This document shows positions 27,018-40,131 of a DNA stretch of 64,000 nucleotides, piece after piece. A program made the position numbers and the translations under genes. The notes below the pieces were generated by a model, which saw only the letters and a program-made list of their open reading frames with translations, ran no database searches and was not told the origin of the DNA. Positions within the stretch are counted from its first letter, which is position 1. Each line of letters begins with the position of its first letter. The stretch comes from Dirofilaria immitis (taxonomy: Eukaryota > Nematoda > Chromadorea > Rhabditida > Onchocercidae), in assembly GCA_024305405.1 (NCBI GenBank), contig JAKNDB010000099.1:186001-250000 (forward strand). The letters are read 5' to 3'.

Positions 27018-28568
27018 TTGCTAAATAAGCCGTAGTTGATGACGCATCAGTGAAGAGATGAATTTTTTTATCCCGCGAAGATTGTTATGAGATGCAGTAA
27101 TGCAGTAACTGTTTGAAACTCATCGACCACTCCTTTATGGGCGTGATACATAAGTTCTTGTCTTCTGTCGTGAATAAATTGCGAAAGGTTCCGTGATAAA
27201 AAAATATGAGTGTCGCTGAAATCGCGAACAGAACTAAAAAATTGGAGAATACAATGATTCCTTTGTGTCGGACTTTGCATGATTGGATGTATATTGTCAT
27301 GTGTATTTCTGTTTAATTAAAGATGTAAGCTAAATTCTTTGTCTTTTTCTATGAGCTATATTTCCCACAAGCTAACAAAGGCCTTATTTCTTATATTCAT
27401 CATACCAAGATCTATTACCTACGAAAGAAGAGGGTCCAAAGCACCAATTTGAGAACAAGAGCTTTCGTTGAGTTCGATTGGATCCATCATAAATCGGGTG
27501 CCCCTTTCTCCTTTTTTTTTTTGTTGTTATCTTCATTGAATTCCTCTTACTGATATCACTGAAATTCCATGGTTGATTATAATCGCTGCGTCCATTAATG
27601 TATTATCAAATTATCGTATTATGGTTTGATTACTTAAATTTGAGATTGATATTTTTGGAATTTGTTTTTGGCAACGTTTGGAGCTTAAGTGGAAACAAGA
27701 ATTTGCAACTCTGTGTACCTTGTTCCACCACAAAGAGGAAGAATACTTCACTACGTCTTCTTCATTTATAGATTGATCCCAAGCATTATTTTTTTTCCAT
27801 AAATTTAAAAAAACACCTTGAATTGTATCACTATCGGAACTATTAATCATAACGGATCGTACTGTGAAGCCATAAATTGTAGAGTTGACTTTTTGTTGAT
27901 TTTCTCCCAGTCCGTAGTTTTAGTGTTAACTAGGTATCATCTCTATTATGATATCATTTGATAACAACAATTTTGTTGATTTGATTACTTCTGCTCCATC
28001 GTTTGCATATTGAGATTCTTAATCGTTTGAGAGAAATTATCCGTTGTCAATTTCTTATAGTCCAACACTCGGTGTGGATTTCTTGTATACAGCATTTGTG
28101 ACGATTTTTTGTCGTAGTAACTTTTGTGACTATGGGATGTTTTTTTATAGTAGTTTAGGAAAAATGAACGGTTCCTAACTGATTTTAATACTATTTAAAT
28201 AAATATAAAGATGAGAATTGTTGGTATATCATAATACAAAATTGGATATAAAGATGAGAACGGTTAGTACATGGTATACAAAGCGCTTGTTATTCAGATA
28301 AAATTATTTTATAAAATCATCTCGGTTTTTTCCCGAGATTCTGTTTTAATTGAAATTTCATTAAAGATAAATTTCATTTATTTTTTTAAGAGGTTTCTTA
28401 GCTCCTCTATTCGATAATATAACTTTGTCAACGCTAAGATTTTTTTTTTTATTTCAAGAGCAATTTTACTTACATGATTTTCTGAAATGTAGCTGATAAT
28501 GGGGGATGGGGGAGGTATCGCGTCTTTATTGGGTGTGAGCTGACGTCGAGGGGACCAAATGTCACCAG

Positions 28569-28998
28569 TGTTGGGTATTGAGTAGGGTGTAGTGGAGTTG
28601 TATTGAGAGCACACCGTGAAGCCGAATCGTTTATTACTGATTGTATGGTGATAACAATGATCTTGATGATGATCACTCGTGGTTTTTATCTTCCCAGAAG
28701 TGGGAGTGGTTAATTCTAGCACCGGAAACATACCGGATATGGAGGAAACATTACAGTAAGATTAAAAGGGAGATTAGCGTGGGAAAATAAGCGTTTAAAC
28801 AAAGGATGTAGATTGGTTAGATAACAACAAAAACGTGTGAAAAAACAATTTTAAGGAATGTGGATATGACTGGGATGATTCATAGTTTCATGAGCATTAA
28901 TTTACAGTGAGTAATCTATTTGCTTATTTGTTTACAATAAGAAATTTATTTAATTATGTGATTGTATGTTGGAGTTTCGCGAATCAGTGTTCGCGACA
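28569..28998 (-). mobile_element. Candidate LTR of a second element inserted in the Pao reverse transcriptase
   Basis: Reverse transcriptase similarity stops exactly after FGIMSSP (28999). On the minus strand the next bases are TGTCGCGAACAC, and about 430 bases later the sequence ends ACCCAACA followed by CTGGTGACATTTGG. A TG...CA interval followed by a TGG-starting site fits a 5' LTR plus primer-binding site. No second LTR or target duplication was found, and the insert ends by about 28100, where A17-like coding resumes. It would be a truncated nested element. Confidence 0.35.
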
Positions 28999-31953
28999 GG
29001 GGGATGACATTATTCCAAATAGAACTCTTCTAAAGATAAACACCTGTCTTTGAATATTCTTTAACCAAAGGAATCGAGTGCAGTTTCTTTCTGATGGATG
29101 TAGCTCTATCTGAAAGAATGCTTTTTTATATCAGCATTATTACTGTTTCCACTGCTCGGAAGCGAAGCAGTACTCCGATTAAATCGGACAACGTTATAGG
29201 ATAGCGACATAAAAAATCGTTTAGACTTTTCATTCCTTTAAGATACGTCAAGATGTCATAAACGGTTCTTAATTTTTCCGTTAATTTGCTTGATGTTAGT
29301 AATTCGTAATGGGATAAATAATGAATAATATCAACTAATGAATAATGTTGATTCATATAAGGCGAACTTCTTCGATGATTCATATAAGGTAACACTTCTT
29401 CGATTATATTGGATTGAATTTGTTCCTGGATTATTTCATTCTATTTATTAAGCAAATATTTGTCGGCCTGAAGTTTTCTAATCAGCAATTTTAATCGGCC
29501 GAAACAAGGATTTAATTCGACTTTTAGTTTTCCCGGCCAATGGATTAGCATCTTCCTTTTTTTTCCAGCTTTTTTACTTTGTTTAAATTGTTCTAATGTC
29601 ATTGTCGGGAAACTCGAAGCAAGCTTCTATCAATATTCTAAATAAATAATTGATTTATGCATAAAATATGCAGTAGGTAGCATTGCTTGAAATCTTTATT
29701 TTCCCATGGTTCAAATCCATATATAAGATTATGAACAAAGGAAGTAATTATGTCTGCGACTTATCCATGACTGTACTCCTACATCCGCAAATGCATGGCT
29801 TTCTGTATCTAGAGGAAAGAACTGTTATAGTTTAGTAAACTCCACAATTGCTCCGTCGACATTATCCTATTCTCATGGTTTTTTGCTTGTGTCCTTTTTG
29901 CACCATACACATTTATGGTACTACTCTACAATGTTAGTTTTACGTTGTCTCTGTACCTCTTTATTTATTTTTCCGAATAAACAGTTCTATCAACTTACCA
30001 ACAACTTTCGCAACATTCATAGACATTAGGTTCTCGAATACGTATCAGTTCTAAGTTCCAGAACTGATTTATATCTGAAGTGGTGATGCAACATATATGG
30101 ATCCTACAGATCTCGCGTTTTGCTTTGGTAGTGAGACATGTCTTTAGTGTCTTGTTACCAAAGGAGGCAATTTTTAGTTCTTGTTCGTCGAATTAAGATT
30201 CAATCGGTTCGCGAGATCCAATCGGTTCGCTAAATCATTGGATATGAAAGATAACTGCGAACCGATATCGAATAGTGCCAATACAGTTTGTTCGCTATCC
30301 CAGTCGTTTTTATTTTTTTATTAGAAAGCGCGCAGGGTCTTTTTGATTATTATCTTTGGCGGTTTTCTTTGATTTGTGTAACTAAGGCAGAAGTTTTCCC
30401 TTAGTGCTGTGTGATACCTTTTTGATTTTTGCTCCACAGATCCTTTTCCCTACAGAGGACTTGGCTTCTGATTACTTTTTGGACTAATTCTGTTAAAAAT
30501 TATCGAAATTTGATTATAATCCAGGTTTCTTGTTTTGTTTTTAGTTGGTAGACTCTATACAAAATCCATGCTGCTATTACTGTCTCATTATTAGAATGCT
30601 CTAAATTCTCACCTATTGTTTCTAGTTGTCGGAGAATTCTTTCCATCGTTTCAACGACTGATTTCCATTTTTTTTATCATTCTTCATAAAGTATAACTCG
30701 TTACAGAACGATTTTTGTAGATTTGCGATATTTATCGAAATATCTTTCTTATCAATGCATAATTTTCTGGAGCGATGTCATAATCTCTTATAGCAACGCC
30801 TTATAAAATGGGTTAGTTCTTTTTGGATTATATTTTGACAATGCGACGTCCAGGTATCATTAATAATTCTATTTATTCAAAAGAAAATAAAATTTAACAT
30901 AATTTAAAAAAATATAGTCAAGGATGATAACAATTATTAATAAATCAATTATATTCGAAAATTCTACTTAGAGAGAAACAATTATATTTATGAAGGGGTG
31001 AATAAAAATTATGTAACTCAAATGAAAATAGCTTTATAAATTTGAAACTAATAAAATTATATAATAAATTATAAAGATTAATAATCTTTAATTTATTCCA
31101 TTATTATTTATTTATTTGGCAAAAGACTTATTAATCTTTTTACTTATAAATTTACAAGCATTATGATTTCTAATGTAACAATTTCTCGTCTTTATGAATT
31201 AAGAAAAACGATTATATGATTTGAGCTTTATTATGGATTTTTTTAAATGACTTCCAGAAAGGAATAAACTAACAAACGCCATATTTTCATTCTTTTTCTC
31301 TTTTCTGAAGAAAGCTATATCAAAAAAAAATGCTAGAGACCAGGGGATTAATCTATCAATAATCTAATTCAGGAAGGTTATATTGATCAATCACCATCGT
31401 CGATAATGAACAAGTTGATAACCATAAGAAAACAGAAAAAAACATGGAATCGACAGAACTTTGTCAATATAATTACCAATTAACGTTTATTGTTTCGTTG
31501 TAAATTATCCATTGGCCACTCTTGCGATGTTTCAGTATCGAATGATCACTTTTTTAAGGATTCCAAATAATCTCTTATTATGATTTTTTAAGCCACTTTT
31601 AATGTTAAGATATACTTCATTATTCAATTGAGTGGCAGACAACAGTGTTCTCGAAGTCTGACCTATTCCTTTCTAAATATGACAAATTATTGTTATTCAA
31701 TTATTCCAAATGTATTTATGTTGAAAGAGAATTTTGAATGGACGGACAAAAACTTTTTGTCAACCAAATTGCTGGTATTCATTTGAACAATGAAAAATCA
31801 TTAAGTGGATATAAAATGGACCGTGGTAATTAATTCAGAAATAATTCTTAGGTTGTAGACGTTAGAGTTCGAATAATTTTCAACTGTCGCTTTTGAAAAA
31901 CGACTATCAAAAATGAAGGGGCGAATAGCCGTCTTGAAACTGGGATTCAGCAA

Positions 31954-32064
31954 ACCGGCTAATGACAGTAAACCGGGTAATGATGATAGTAAAGACCGAA
32001 TAATGACATCAAAAGCCGGATAATAACGTCAAAAACCGGATAATGACAGTAAAAACCGGATAGT
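31954..32064 (+). repeat. Minisatellite, about 21-base CCGGATAATGACAGTAAAAA-type unit
   Basis: About six imperfect tandem units with core ACCGGATAATGACAGTAAA occur here. The same array is present at 42891-43000 in the sister copy. Confidence 0.85.
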
Positions 32065-33257
32065 TATCACATCCTTCTGCATCCTATTGTATTATCATAG
32101 ATGCCAATAATAGACAGATTGACAGCCATAAAAAACTGCAGAATGAAACACATATCAATGCTAAAGCTTTGCCAGTATAATTATCAATAATTGTTGACCA
32201 TATTATTGTGTTTATGCAAATTATCCACTGATATTGAATGAATGTTTTAAAAAGGCTATAACGCAGCAAATATTAACAGTGTTTTGATACTTTGCCAAAG
32301 GAGTAAAGAATGTTTCGATATGAAAGATTGGCGAAATAAACTTTAAACTCGATATTATAAAAAGTTGTTAATGACCTTTACTCTATAAAATATTTCATAA
32401 CATAAATATGTTGAAAATAATCAAGGTATTTGTGTTATTAAATATTTCGATATGATTCAAGTGATTTTGCAATGTAAAATTAGTTTATGATTTTCTGCAA
32501 AACTTCGTCTCTCTAAATATCATTCTTATAATTATGTGAAGGATGCTGTTTAATGTATTATAACCAACTAGATTTTTGATCTATCATCCTTTAGACATAA
32601 TAGCCAAAGAAATCTGGACATGTCGTTTTTTAGATCATAGAGTATTGCTGATGGAATGAAAGGGATCTTTTCGTTGAGATTTGATCTTCGGGTTATTCAT
32701 TCGCTTATTACTCTTTTCTCGATTACTCGACAAGCGGTTCTTCCAATCTCAATATCATCGATTTCATATAACTTTTTACTTATAAAACATTTATCCATTA
32801 TTATATTTCTACTATGTTTTTGTATCATAGTTGTAGCGAATAGAAGTTATCATAACAAATCTCGTTATTTAATAAATCTCTATCCTCAACTTGGACGCCT
32901 TCTAAAAAGAAATAATATTTCGACTTCTTACATAAATAGTGCGAAACTATCTTGCATTTGTGAAATGTTGAAATACATAGTTTTGTGTTTTATTCTGTTT
33001 TGCGTTTGAATACTCACTTTCAAATTAAAGTCGCAATGAACTTTGACATTTCCTTATCATTTTTGCAAATATTCAACATAGCAATTTGACACACATACAC
33101 ACAGAAAAAAATAAATTGTGAAGCATTTTGTTTTAAACTACTTTAAAAGAATTACGTTAAAAGCAGTTCAATCATTTTTGCTCGGTTTTAATTATCAATT
33201 CTATCCAACTTTAATCACAGATATATAAGAGCATTAGATTATTGTATGTGCATAAGA

Positions 33258-33332
33258 ATTTTTATTGTAGTAACTGTTTGAGAAATAAATTCTAAGAATT
33301 TTTATTGTAGTAACTGTTTGAGAAATAAATGC
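33258..33332 (+). repeat. Tandem duplication specific to repeat B
   Basis: A unit of about 36 bases starting AAGAATTTTTATTGTAGTAA and ending AGAAATAAAT occurs twice in tandem. The matching place in repeat C (about 44195-44245) holds one full and one partial copy, and arm A one copy, so copy number differs among the three blocks. Confidence 0.85.
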
Positions 33333-33581
33333 TATCATAATTTAAAGGAATATGTATCGAACAATTTTATCTGAAATAATTTGAGAGATCAGAAAATCAT
33401 CATACTAAATATAGACACTAAGAACGAAAGGTATAACATTTCGTAATTGCATTACACGATAATATTCATTGCTAAATTATAAATAATATAACTGAAAATC
33501 CAATTTCATGTTCATATTTAAATAGCATATGATAATAATTATATTTATATTTCCTTGCAAATTGACTTTCCAGAAATGCTA

Positions 33582-34130
33582 GAATGGAATGAATGATTAC
33601 CAACGAAATGATAATAAATTTTAATGCCACATTTCTCAAGTAATGTCACATATTTTCCCAAAATATCTCAGTTAGAAGTAGTCATTGAAATAAAATAATA
33701 AAGAGAAGTTTCAGAGCTTTGATTTGAAATTATATATTTATAAATCAAAAAGTTCTTAAAATTTCAAATAGAAAATTAGGAAGCAATTTCAATGGTCTTC
33801 AGCTGATTCAAAATGATATTATTGGTCATCGGCTCGGTATGTTTTATAACTGGTTAAAATGGTCTAATTCTTAATTTGAAAATAAGAAAAGAAAGAAATA
33901 TTTAGTAAGAATGTGACAATTATATAAATTTCTCTTCCATATAGGCTATTAAATTCAGCAGGTCGATTCTCCTTCTTTGTGATAATATGAAATTATCGCA
34001 CCAGACAACTAAAACATGTAAAAATTTTCATTCAATTGAAATTTAGAAATTTTCATTATTTCTTCGATAATTTCAAATTTTTTATCAAATCGTTGAATAT
34101 GAGTAAATATATTGCTGATAAATCTGAAAA
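33582..34130. other. Intergenic, 3' of the WD40 gene
   Basis: AT-rich sequence with no supported exon or repeat. Confidence 0.5.
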
Positions 34131-37100
34131 CTAATCATTATGATATATTGAAGTATTGATTAATCTTACTGTTGCGCAAGTTATTTCGGAATTTTCTGGA
34201 TGCCAACTAGAGTTATATATTAAAGTTCCCTGCTGATGAAAATTTCGCTCCTCACCGGTGGCAATATCAAGTACTGCAAAATGTACAGAAATTCTTAATT
34301 TATTAGTAAAATGAAAATTTTACATTAATTATTATCATCAATAATATGCTTAAAACCTACCATGAAGATACCCAACTGATGTAGTAAAATATATATAACG
34401 ATTCCCAGTTATCTGTGGTGAAAATTTGGCCCGAAAGAAATATTCTTCTGTTTCACTTGGCCTTGTTCCTATTAATAACGTATAATATAATTAATACGAA
34501 TGTATCCAACTAAATTAAGAAATAATTTCTCCTTTTTTTTATTACTGGAAGTTTTATACGAATAAAATAAATTGAGGTGACACGACCTATTGATAAATTT
34601 GACATCTCGTCCTGCAGATTTTGTTGTCGATAGATTTCGAATGGCCGATTCTAAAAATATCTAGATGCCAAAACAGCAATAAACTACATGTAAATCAATT
34701 TTTATGGAGTAAATCACATAATATTTATTTAGAAAATTCGTTGAAATTAATCGGCATTACTGAAATGTGAATAACTTGGATCCTTTAGAAAGACAACAAC
34801 AGGTTATCGTATTCATAGATTAGTTACATTCAGTTCATTTATAATCTCTATATTACGACAAGAAAAGTTTTCTTTCTAATTAATAAATGTCGAATTAGAT
34901 TTAATAAAGTTCAGCAAAGCACCTCCAGAAATCGTAAATCCCAAATGTCTATTCTAGTACCACAAGCGGAAGTTGTAACAATATACCTATCTTGACTATC
35001 GCTATCAAAATGTGCAATATCATATGAAGGAGTAGCAGATAATTGAACAGGGTAGTTATTTCTAGCAGAACGATTATCCCATACCTAAATGTAATGATTT
35101 AAGTATGTCAACTATATGATATTGAGCAATCATTAGAAAATTGGAAAATTCACAAATTTTGTTTATTTCAAAGATCATAATCACATAATTCTTGATATTT
35201 TATTCATGAATAATCTTCTTGTTTTGTATCATCACATATGGAAATATGCAAAATTCCATGCTACCCTTTTTCTTTTGTAATCCAACATGCAAAAGTTTTT
35301 TGGCTTTCGATTTTTAGTCTTAGAAGTTGTATATATCGTCATTTCTTTATTATTAAATGAGTGAAAATAATGATTCCGAAAAATATTGTATTTAACCTCT
35401 GATTTATATATTATCATTTATATGAAAAACACATATCACGTTCATATTGCATTTTGCATAATTTTGTCATATTTAAAAAGTTAACAATTGAAAATAATGA
35501 ACTTTATTAACCTTCCATAAACCATCAGAAGCTGAAGTGTAAAAATATTAGGACTAGCTTTAGCAGTGCTAACTGCCAAAATATCTGTTTGATGAGCATG
35601 AAACTGAAATTAGGCACTTTTACACTTAAAACCATCGTACTTTAATCTATTCAAAAATTTTCCATTACTAATTCTAAAATTAAATTATTAACATTATGAT
35701 TCGTTCAATCAAATTGGTTTTTTTCTCAAAAATACGTTTGAAGTTTTTGAACATTTTCAAGCAAAGCTATGAAAGCAAACTAAGATTTAATCCATTGAAA
35801 ATTTTGAATCAACAAAAATACATACAGAAAACCGATGATGCCTTGCAATGTCAACACGGATGACACCTAACTGACCGCCCGATTCAACAACCAAAAGATA
35901 TTTGTCATCCATATTGAAGCTTACATTTGAACATACATTCCTAAAATTATCTGATTCTATTTAGCAGTAAAAAGCAAAGTTTAGAAAAGAGACAAATAAT
36001 TCTATTTAATTTAGATCAAAAGTTTCAATTAATACACTTCGAGAAGAAATAGTAAAATAATTTACCAACTAAGAGCATTTCGCTGTAGTAAATGAAATAA
36101 ATTCCAACGCATTGGTTGATCAATTCGATCAATATGAAAGTAGTAAACTATAATGATAAATTATTATCAATATTACTAATAAAATTTTTTACTTAATCTC
36201 ATTCTATTCTTGTAAATGTAGTGTTATCCTTTCGAAAATTACAATTTAATTGATTATGCTGAAAATAAAAATTGAAACTGATATAGGATAAGATAAATGA
36301 AAGGAGAGAAAAAGATACGATTTGCGTCAAGTGTTGTATAAGCAAGATAGTCACCCCTTGTATTACGTGTAATATCAGTAATAATATGATATTCACTTGG
36401 AACATTATGGCTACTTAGCAATTTATAATGTGGCGGTTTCTGACGAATATGAAACCTTAAGGTGTTGTCTGAAAGAATTTTCCAATTATTTGTTTGAAGC
36501 AGAAAAATCGAAGCAAAATATGATTAAATAGACTGAAAACTATAAATGAAATAATCAACTAAGTGTTGGTCAAAGTTCAACAATACATCGATTGACACAT
36601 TTAATAAAGCGAACAACAAGTAGTATTTTTTCTAAAAGTTTTTTTCGTTATTTCAAAGTTTCGCACCTTTCCTACAGGCATTGATACTTCACTTTTTCGA
36701 CTGACGACTTTTGTGCATTTTTTCATGTGAGAGGAAATTTTTATCGCATCAAATAGATATTACGTAAAATAATAAATTTTATTTATCTCATTTCACGCAA
36801 AAGGCTTCGACTAATATTTTAAAAATATTGGATAAGATTTTTACATAATCAACTAACCATATAAATAAAGGTCAATTAATTGACCAAATTTTACCTTGAC
36901 TTAAAGTGACTAATTTCTCATCTGGCAAATGTAGACAACGCAATAATGCATAAGAAGTTATTCGTGTTGTCTCTTCGCGATTTGGGAAAAATCTAACAAT
37001 GGAAATGAGAAAATTTAAATGAATTAAAAATAAGAAAGTTTCATATATAAATTTATTTAGAAATGATGAAATATTGTTGCATATAATTGATAGCAATTCT

Positions 37101-37308
37101 TTTTTACCGTATATTTCCATCTATTTAATAAAAAAAAGGAAATAAGATTATCTTCTTTTCATTTGGAAAGAAATAGAAGAGAAATTCAAAACCTATTTGT
37201 TAAATTAGCTTTTAAAGCTGGTGTGAAAATACTACATCCGTTTGACACAAATGATCGATAGTGACCTGGTTGTTTTCTATATTTTCCTAGTTCACGGCTT
37301 CTCACCAT
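34131..37308 (-). CDS. Divergent DCAF11/WDR-23-like WD40-repeat protein
   Basis: About ten exons (37191-37308, 36896-36994, 36335-36470, 36070-36150, 35826-35941, 35510-35605, 34930-35083, 34590-34655, 34365-34466, 34131-34276) join into a WD40 protein ending in TAG at 34131-34133. The order of blocks follows DCAF11: FFPNREETTRITSYALLRC near the N-terminus (compare the FLPSRLETRI region), then YLLVVESGGQLGVIRVD, RIDIWDLRF, FRAKFSPQITGNRYIY and NSSWHPENSEITCA at the C-terminus. DCAF11 proteins are substrate receptors of CUL4-DDB1 ubiquitin ligases; C. elegans WDR-23 represses SKN-1. Conservation is low, so this may be a fast-evolving paralogue. The start at 37306-37308 (MVRSRELGKYRK) is the first in-frame ATG. 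Near 35535-35541 one missing base separates NIFT from SASDGLWK. Confidence 0.65.
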
Positions 37309-38429
37309 TCTTCAATTTGCATCTTTGCTAAAGATGCACCTGATTCAACTGTTATCCATTTCTTCAAATCCATATTCTAAAAATAACATGAAGCATTTTT
37401 AGAAATTTAAATTTAAAGAAACCATTAGCATATCACAGATTCAGAGAATAAGCATCCCATTAGAATAAATTTTCAAAATAATATTCCTTTTTTGATAAAA
37501 ATAAGCAAAAATATGGAATTAAACGATTGCAAATCGAATCAATAATTAATTAATCACGGGGATCAATTGTATGAGATAATTATTAAAAAATGTTGATTGC
37601 TTAGAAGGAAAGATGAAACAAAACATTTCGATAATATTTAAATCTCCAATGAAAATTTCTTTATAAAATTGATTTCTAATGAAGAAAACATTATTTGATG
37701 ACATTGGAAAATTGTTTTGACTTCATTTGGAATCAAGTCTGATCGCATTTACGCTATTAAGAATGCAAATGACAAAAATTGATGAGAAGATTCCAAATGT
37801 TTAGAGAAACATTTGGAAAGTATATTAAAAATACTTTGACACATTTAAAAATTTTAACTTTCTTTTGTAACAAAAATTTTTATCAGTATCGATGGAATAA
37901 AGGAAAAGTAGATGATTTCGATTAATACTTCTGTTTATTTTCTATCAGTTTTCAAGGACTTTTTGCTCCCATATTTTCTGTTCCTTCTGAAATCTAACTT
38001 TTTGCAGGAACAAATTTTAATTACTCTCAAATTTTTAATTAATAAATTTCACTTATTTCTAGTAATAATTGAATTAATTAAACAAAATATATCTCAAATT
38101 TTCAATCATTATTATAGTTGTTATATGTAAAAATCAATAAAATTACTTATGCATAAGGATAGAGTTCTAGATATTTCTAGAAAATATCAATATTCATAAA
38201 TTAAACTAATAAAAGTTGATATTATCAATTATTTTAGGAGAAAGATGCCATCTACAATGGCAAAAGCCGAATAATTTAAATGTATCATCACTGAATAATC
38301 AGACAAAGAACAAATTCAGACTACCAGTACTTCTTACAATTATAATAACTAAAGATTAATTATGATCTTGGTCAATAAGATTACTTATTTACTTATTAAC
38401 TACGGATTTATCAATCTCTCGCGCTTTAT
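37309..38429. other. Intergenic, upstream of the WD40 gene
   Basis: AT-rich sequence. The plus-strand open frame at 37912-38130 is low-complexity Leu/Phe/Ile translation of AT-rich DNA and is not supported as a gene. Confidence 0.45.
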
Positions 38430-38640
38430 TATGATCAGTTATATTTTGGCGGTATTCTTAGAGGCAAAAATTTCTATGAAACAATGATTTCTTGCGGATA
38501 GCTAATGGAATTCAAATTTTATGTTATTTTCTTATATTCTTATCATCGTGATAATTTTTTTACTGTCATAAAATTAACTTATCAAATACAATATCATCAT
38601 TGAAATCAAAAAGTAATATTAAGTTTAAATTAAAATACTT
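38430..38640 (+). pseudogene. Decayed partial copy of the neighbouring membrane-protein exon
   Basis: The stretch from about 38460 to 38620 parallels 39105-39260. It shares GATAGCTAATGGAATTCAAA-like and AAATTAACTTATCAAATACA strings in the same order, with many substitutions and frame loss. It appears to be a degenerate upstream duplicate of exon 1 of the gene at 39028. Confidence 0.55.
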
Positions 38641-39027
38641 TTATTTTTATAATCATTTTTTCATTAGAGATCAATTCTGTAAGAAATTTGCATAAAATTT
38701 CACAATAATTATTGATAAAAAAGAAGCAAAAGATGAACATGATTCTTTGACAACTTCAGGATATTTATCATCTATCGGTTGCATTTGAAGTGCTCCGAAA
38801 GGTATTATTCAATTTATACGACTTTTACTGAATGGCAGGTTTTGCTGCAAGTTGAAAGTATGCTAAGTTTTGTAAGGATATTTACAGATAAATCATAATA
38901 GTGATTTTTTCAAATTGCTGCTAGTTGTTAAAGCTAATTTTTAATCAAGTTGTCAAAAATCGAAACTGATTTATTTATCGTCGAAAATGTTCATTAAAGC
39001 ATATTAGGAATAAAGGCAATCAGAGAA

Positions 39028-39905
39028 ATGAAGATATCTGATGAACATGTCAATATTGATGGATTTGATGATCAAATTAATTCTCAACAATTATTAAATC
39101 AGAAGGAAAAATTTTTGCGAAACTATGACTTGTTACGGATGGCTAATGATAATCCAATGTTGCGTGCTTCTCTATTATTGCTAACCGTTGTGATGATTAT
39201 TTTTACTATCACTAAAATCTGTAAATTAACTTATCAAATACAATATCGTTGTCATCGAAAACACAAGGTATCATGCATTAATTTGAAGACATCTTTATTA
39301 TTGCAATCATTTTAAAGAATGTATCACTTCGAAATATATATTATTTAGTCCATTATTATATTTAACAAAATTTAATATAAATAAATTGGTGAATTGAGAA
39401 AGAAGAAACTAGAAGTTTATTAATGAAGAAATCTTCTCATTCATTTGTACTCGTCATATGATTTAATTGTCTTTTTGATGATGAGTGATTGTCTTTTGAT
39501 GATGATGATTGACTTTTTGTCACTAGTCCTTTTATTAAATTAAAATTTAATCAGAGAGAAGATTCTTCCATTAATTCGGATAAAATCTTCAAATAGGCCT
39601 ATTATCAAAATATCCTTGAAAATTTTTCATTGATTCAATACATTAATTTGACAAATTAATTCATTCATCGATTAATGCAATTCATAATTCAACAAATATC
39701 GGTTTAAATATATTCAACAGCTTAAATTGGTTTTATACAAATGGTATAATCTTTTAAATTATGCAAAATGTTCGATATGATATGATAAGAATTATTATTA
39801 TTGTAGGCAAGCAAATTTTTTGATGAAATTCCTCAAGTATCGGTTCATACGCATTCAACAGATTATCCATTTTTTGCTAATAAAAAAGGAATCAAAAAAG
39901 CATAA
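39028..39905 (+). CDS. Small single-pass membrane protein, two exons, unrecognised
   Basis: Exon 1 (39028-39267) starts at ATG and encodes 80 residues, then a donor CACAAG/GTATCA. Exon 2 (39807-39905) follows ATTATTGTAG and encodes ASKFFDEIPQVSVHTHSTD and a short Lys-rich end before TAA at 39903-39905. Both sides are phase 0, giving 112 residues. An acidic, Gln/Asn-rich N-terminus is followed by one strong membrane segment (ASLLLLTVVMIIFTITKI, about residues 47-64) and a basic Cys/Arg/Lys/His segment, so an N-out or signal-anchor topology is possible. A decayed copy lies 0.6 kb upstream. I do not recognise the family, and no function is proposed. Confidence 0.5.
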
Positions 39906-40131
39906 ATTAGCTCGAATTTCTCGCACATGGTAAAACATTCATCTATTTGTAGAATTTATTTTTATTTGGTTTTAACTTGATTAGATTTGATCAAATTTAT
40001 TCTCTTTTATAACGATAGTAGAGTTTGCCGATTATTTGATCATTATCCATTTATTGAGCGGTTATCTAATTTCTCTTCGATGATTAGATAGATCATAAAC
40101 CTTATTATTTACTAATTTCTTCAATACATAG

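Larger units (their letters stand above)
26660..30860 (-). mobile_element. Decayed BEL/Pao-type LTR retrotransposon
   Basis: Read 5' to 3' on the minus strand, fragments appear in Pao order. A gag (DUF1759-like) piece with ERILRQLETIGENLEH lies at about 30520-30665. An aspartic protease with LFDIGSQLSFIS lies at about 30215-30300. Reverse transcriptase fragments span 29640-28999 (IHYLSHYE, LRTVYD, SLNDFL, IELHPSERNCTRFLWLKN, RVLFGIMSSP). Sequence similar to the peptidase A17 region (LWKKNNAWDQSINEEDV) lies at about 27600-28100, and RNase H pieces at about 27015-27075 (IHLFTDASS) and 26655-26740 (IHYILSENNSVDN). Many stops and frame changes, an internal insertion and an (AT)n array show it is dead. 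No integrase and no flanking LTR pair were recognised; the right edge abuts sequence related to repeat B. Confidence 0.85.
31009..33581 (+). repeat. Repeat B: direct copy of 41942-44491
   Basis: About 2.57 kb matches 41942-44491 in the same orientation at very high identity, starting near ATGTAACTCAAATGAAAATAG and ending at CAGAAATGCTA. Weaker similarity extends about 140 bases further left (30865 and 41800). The right half (32230-33581) also matches arm A in reverse. The block includes 5' flank of the SXP/RAL-2-like unit but not the gene. An imperfect internal duplication of about 150 bases links 31400-31530 with 32095-32245. Confidence 0.9.

Noticed and set aside
28378..28731. 117-codon minus-strand frame
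   Set aside because: It crosses the putative LTR boundary at 28569 and has no recognisable domain; probably chance.
32656..33009. 117-codon plus-strand frame, repeated at 43612-43947
   Set aside because: It is identical in B and C only because the block is duplicated. The equivalent part of arm A is diverged and not open, and the translation is low-complexity hydrophobic.
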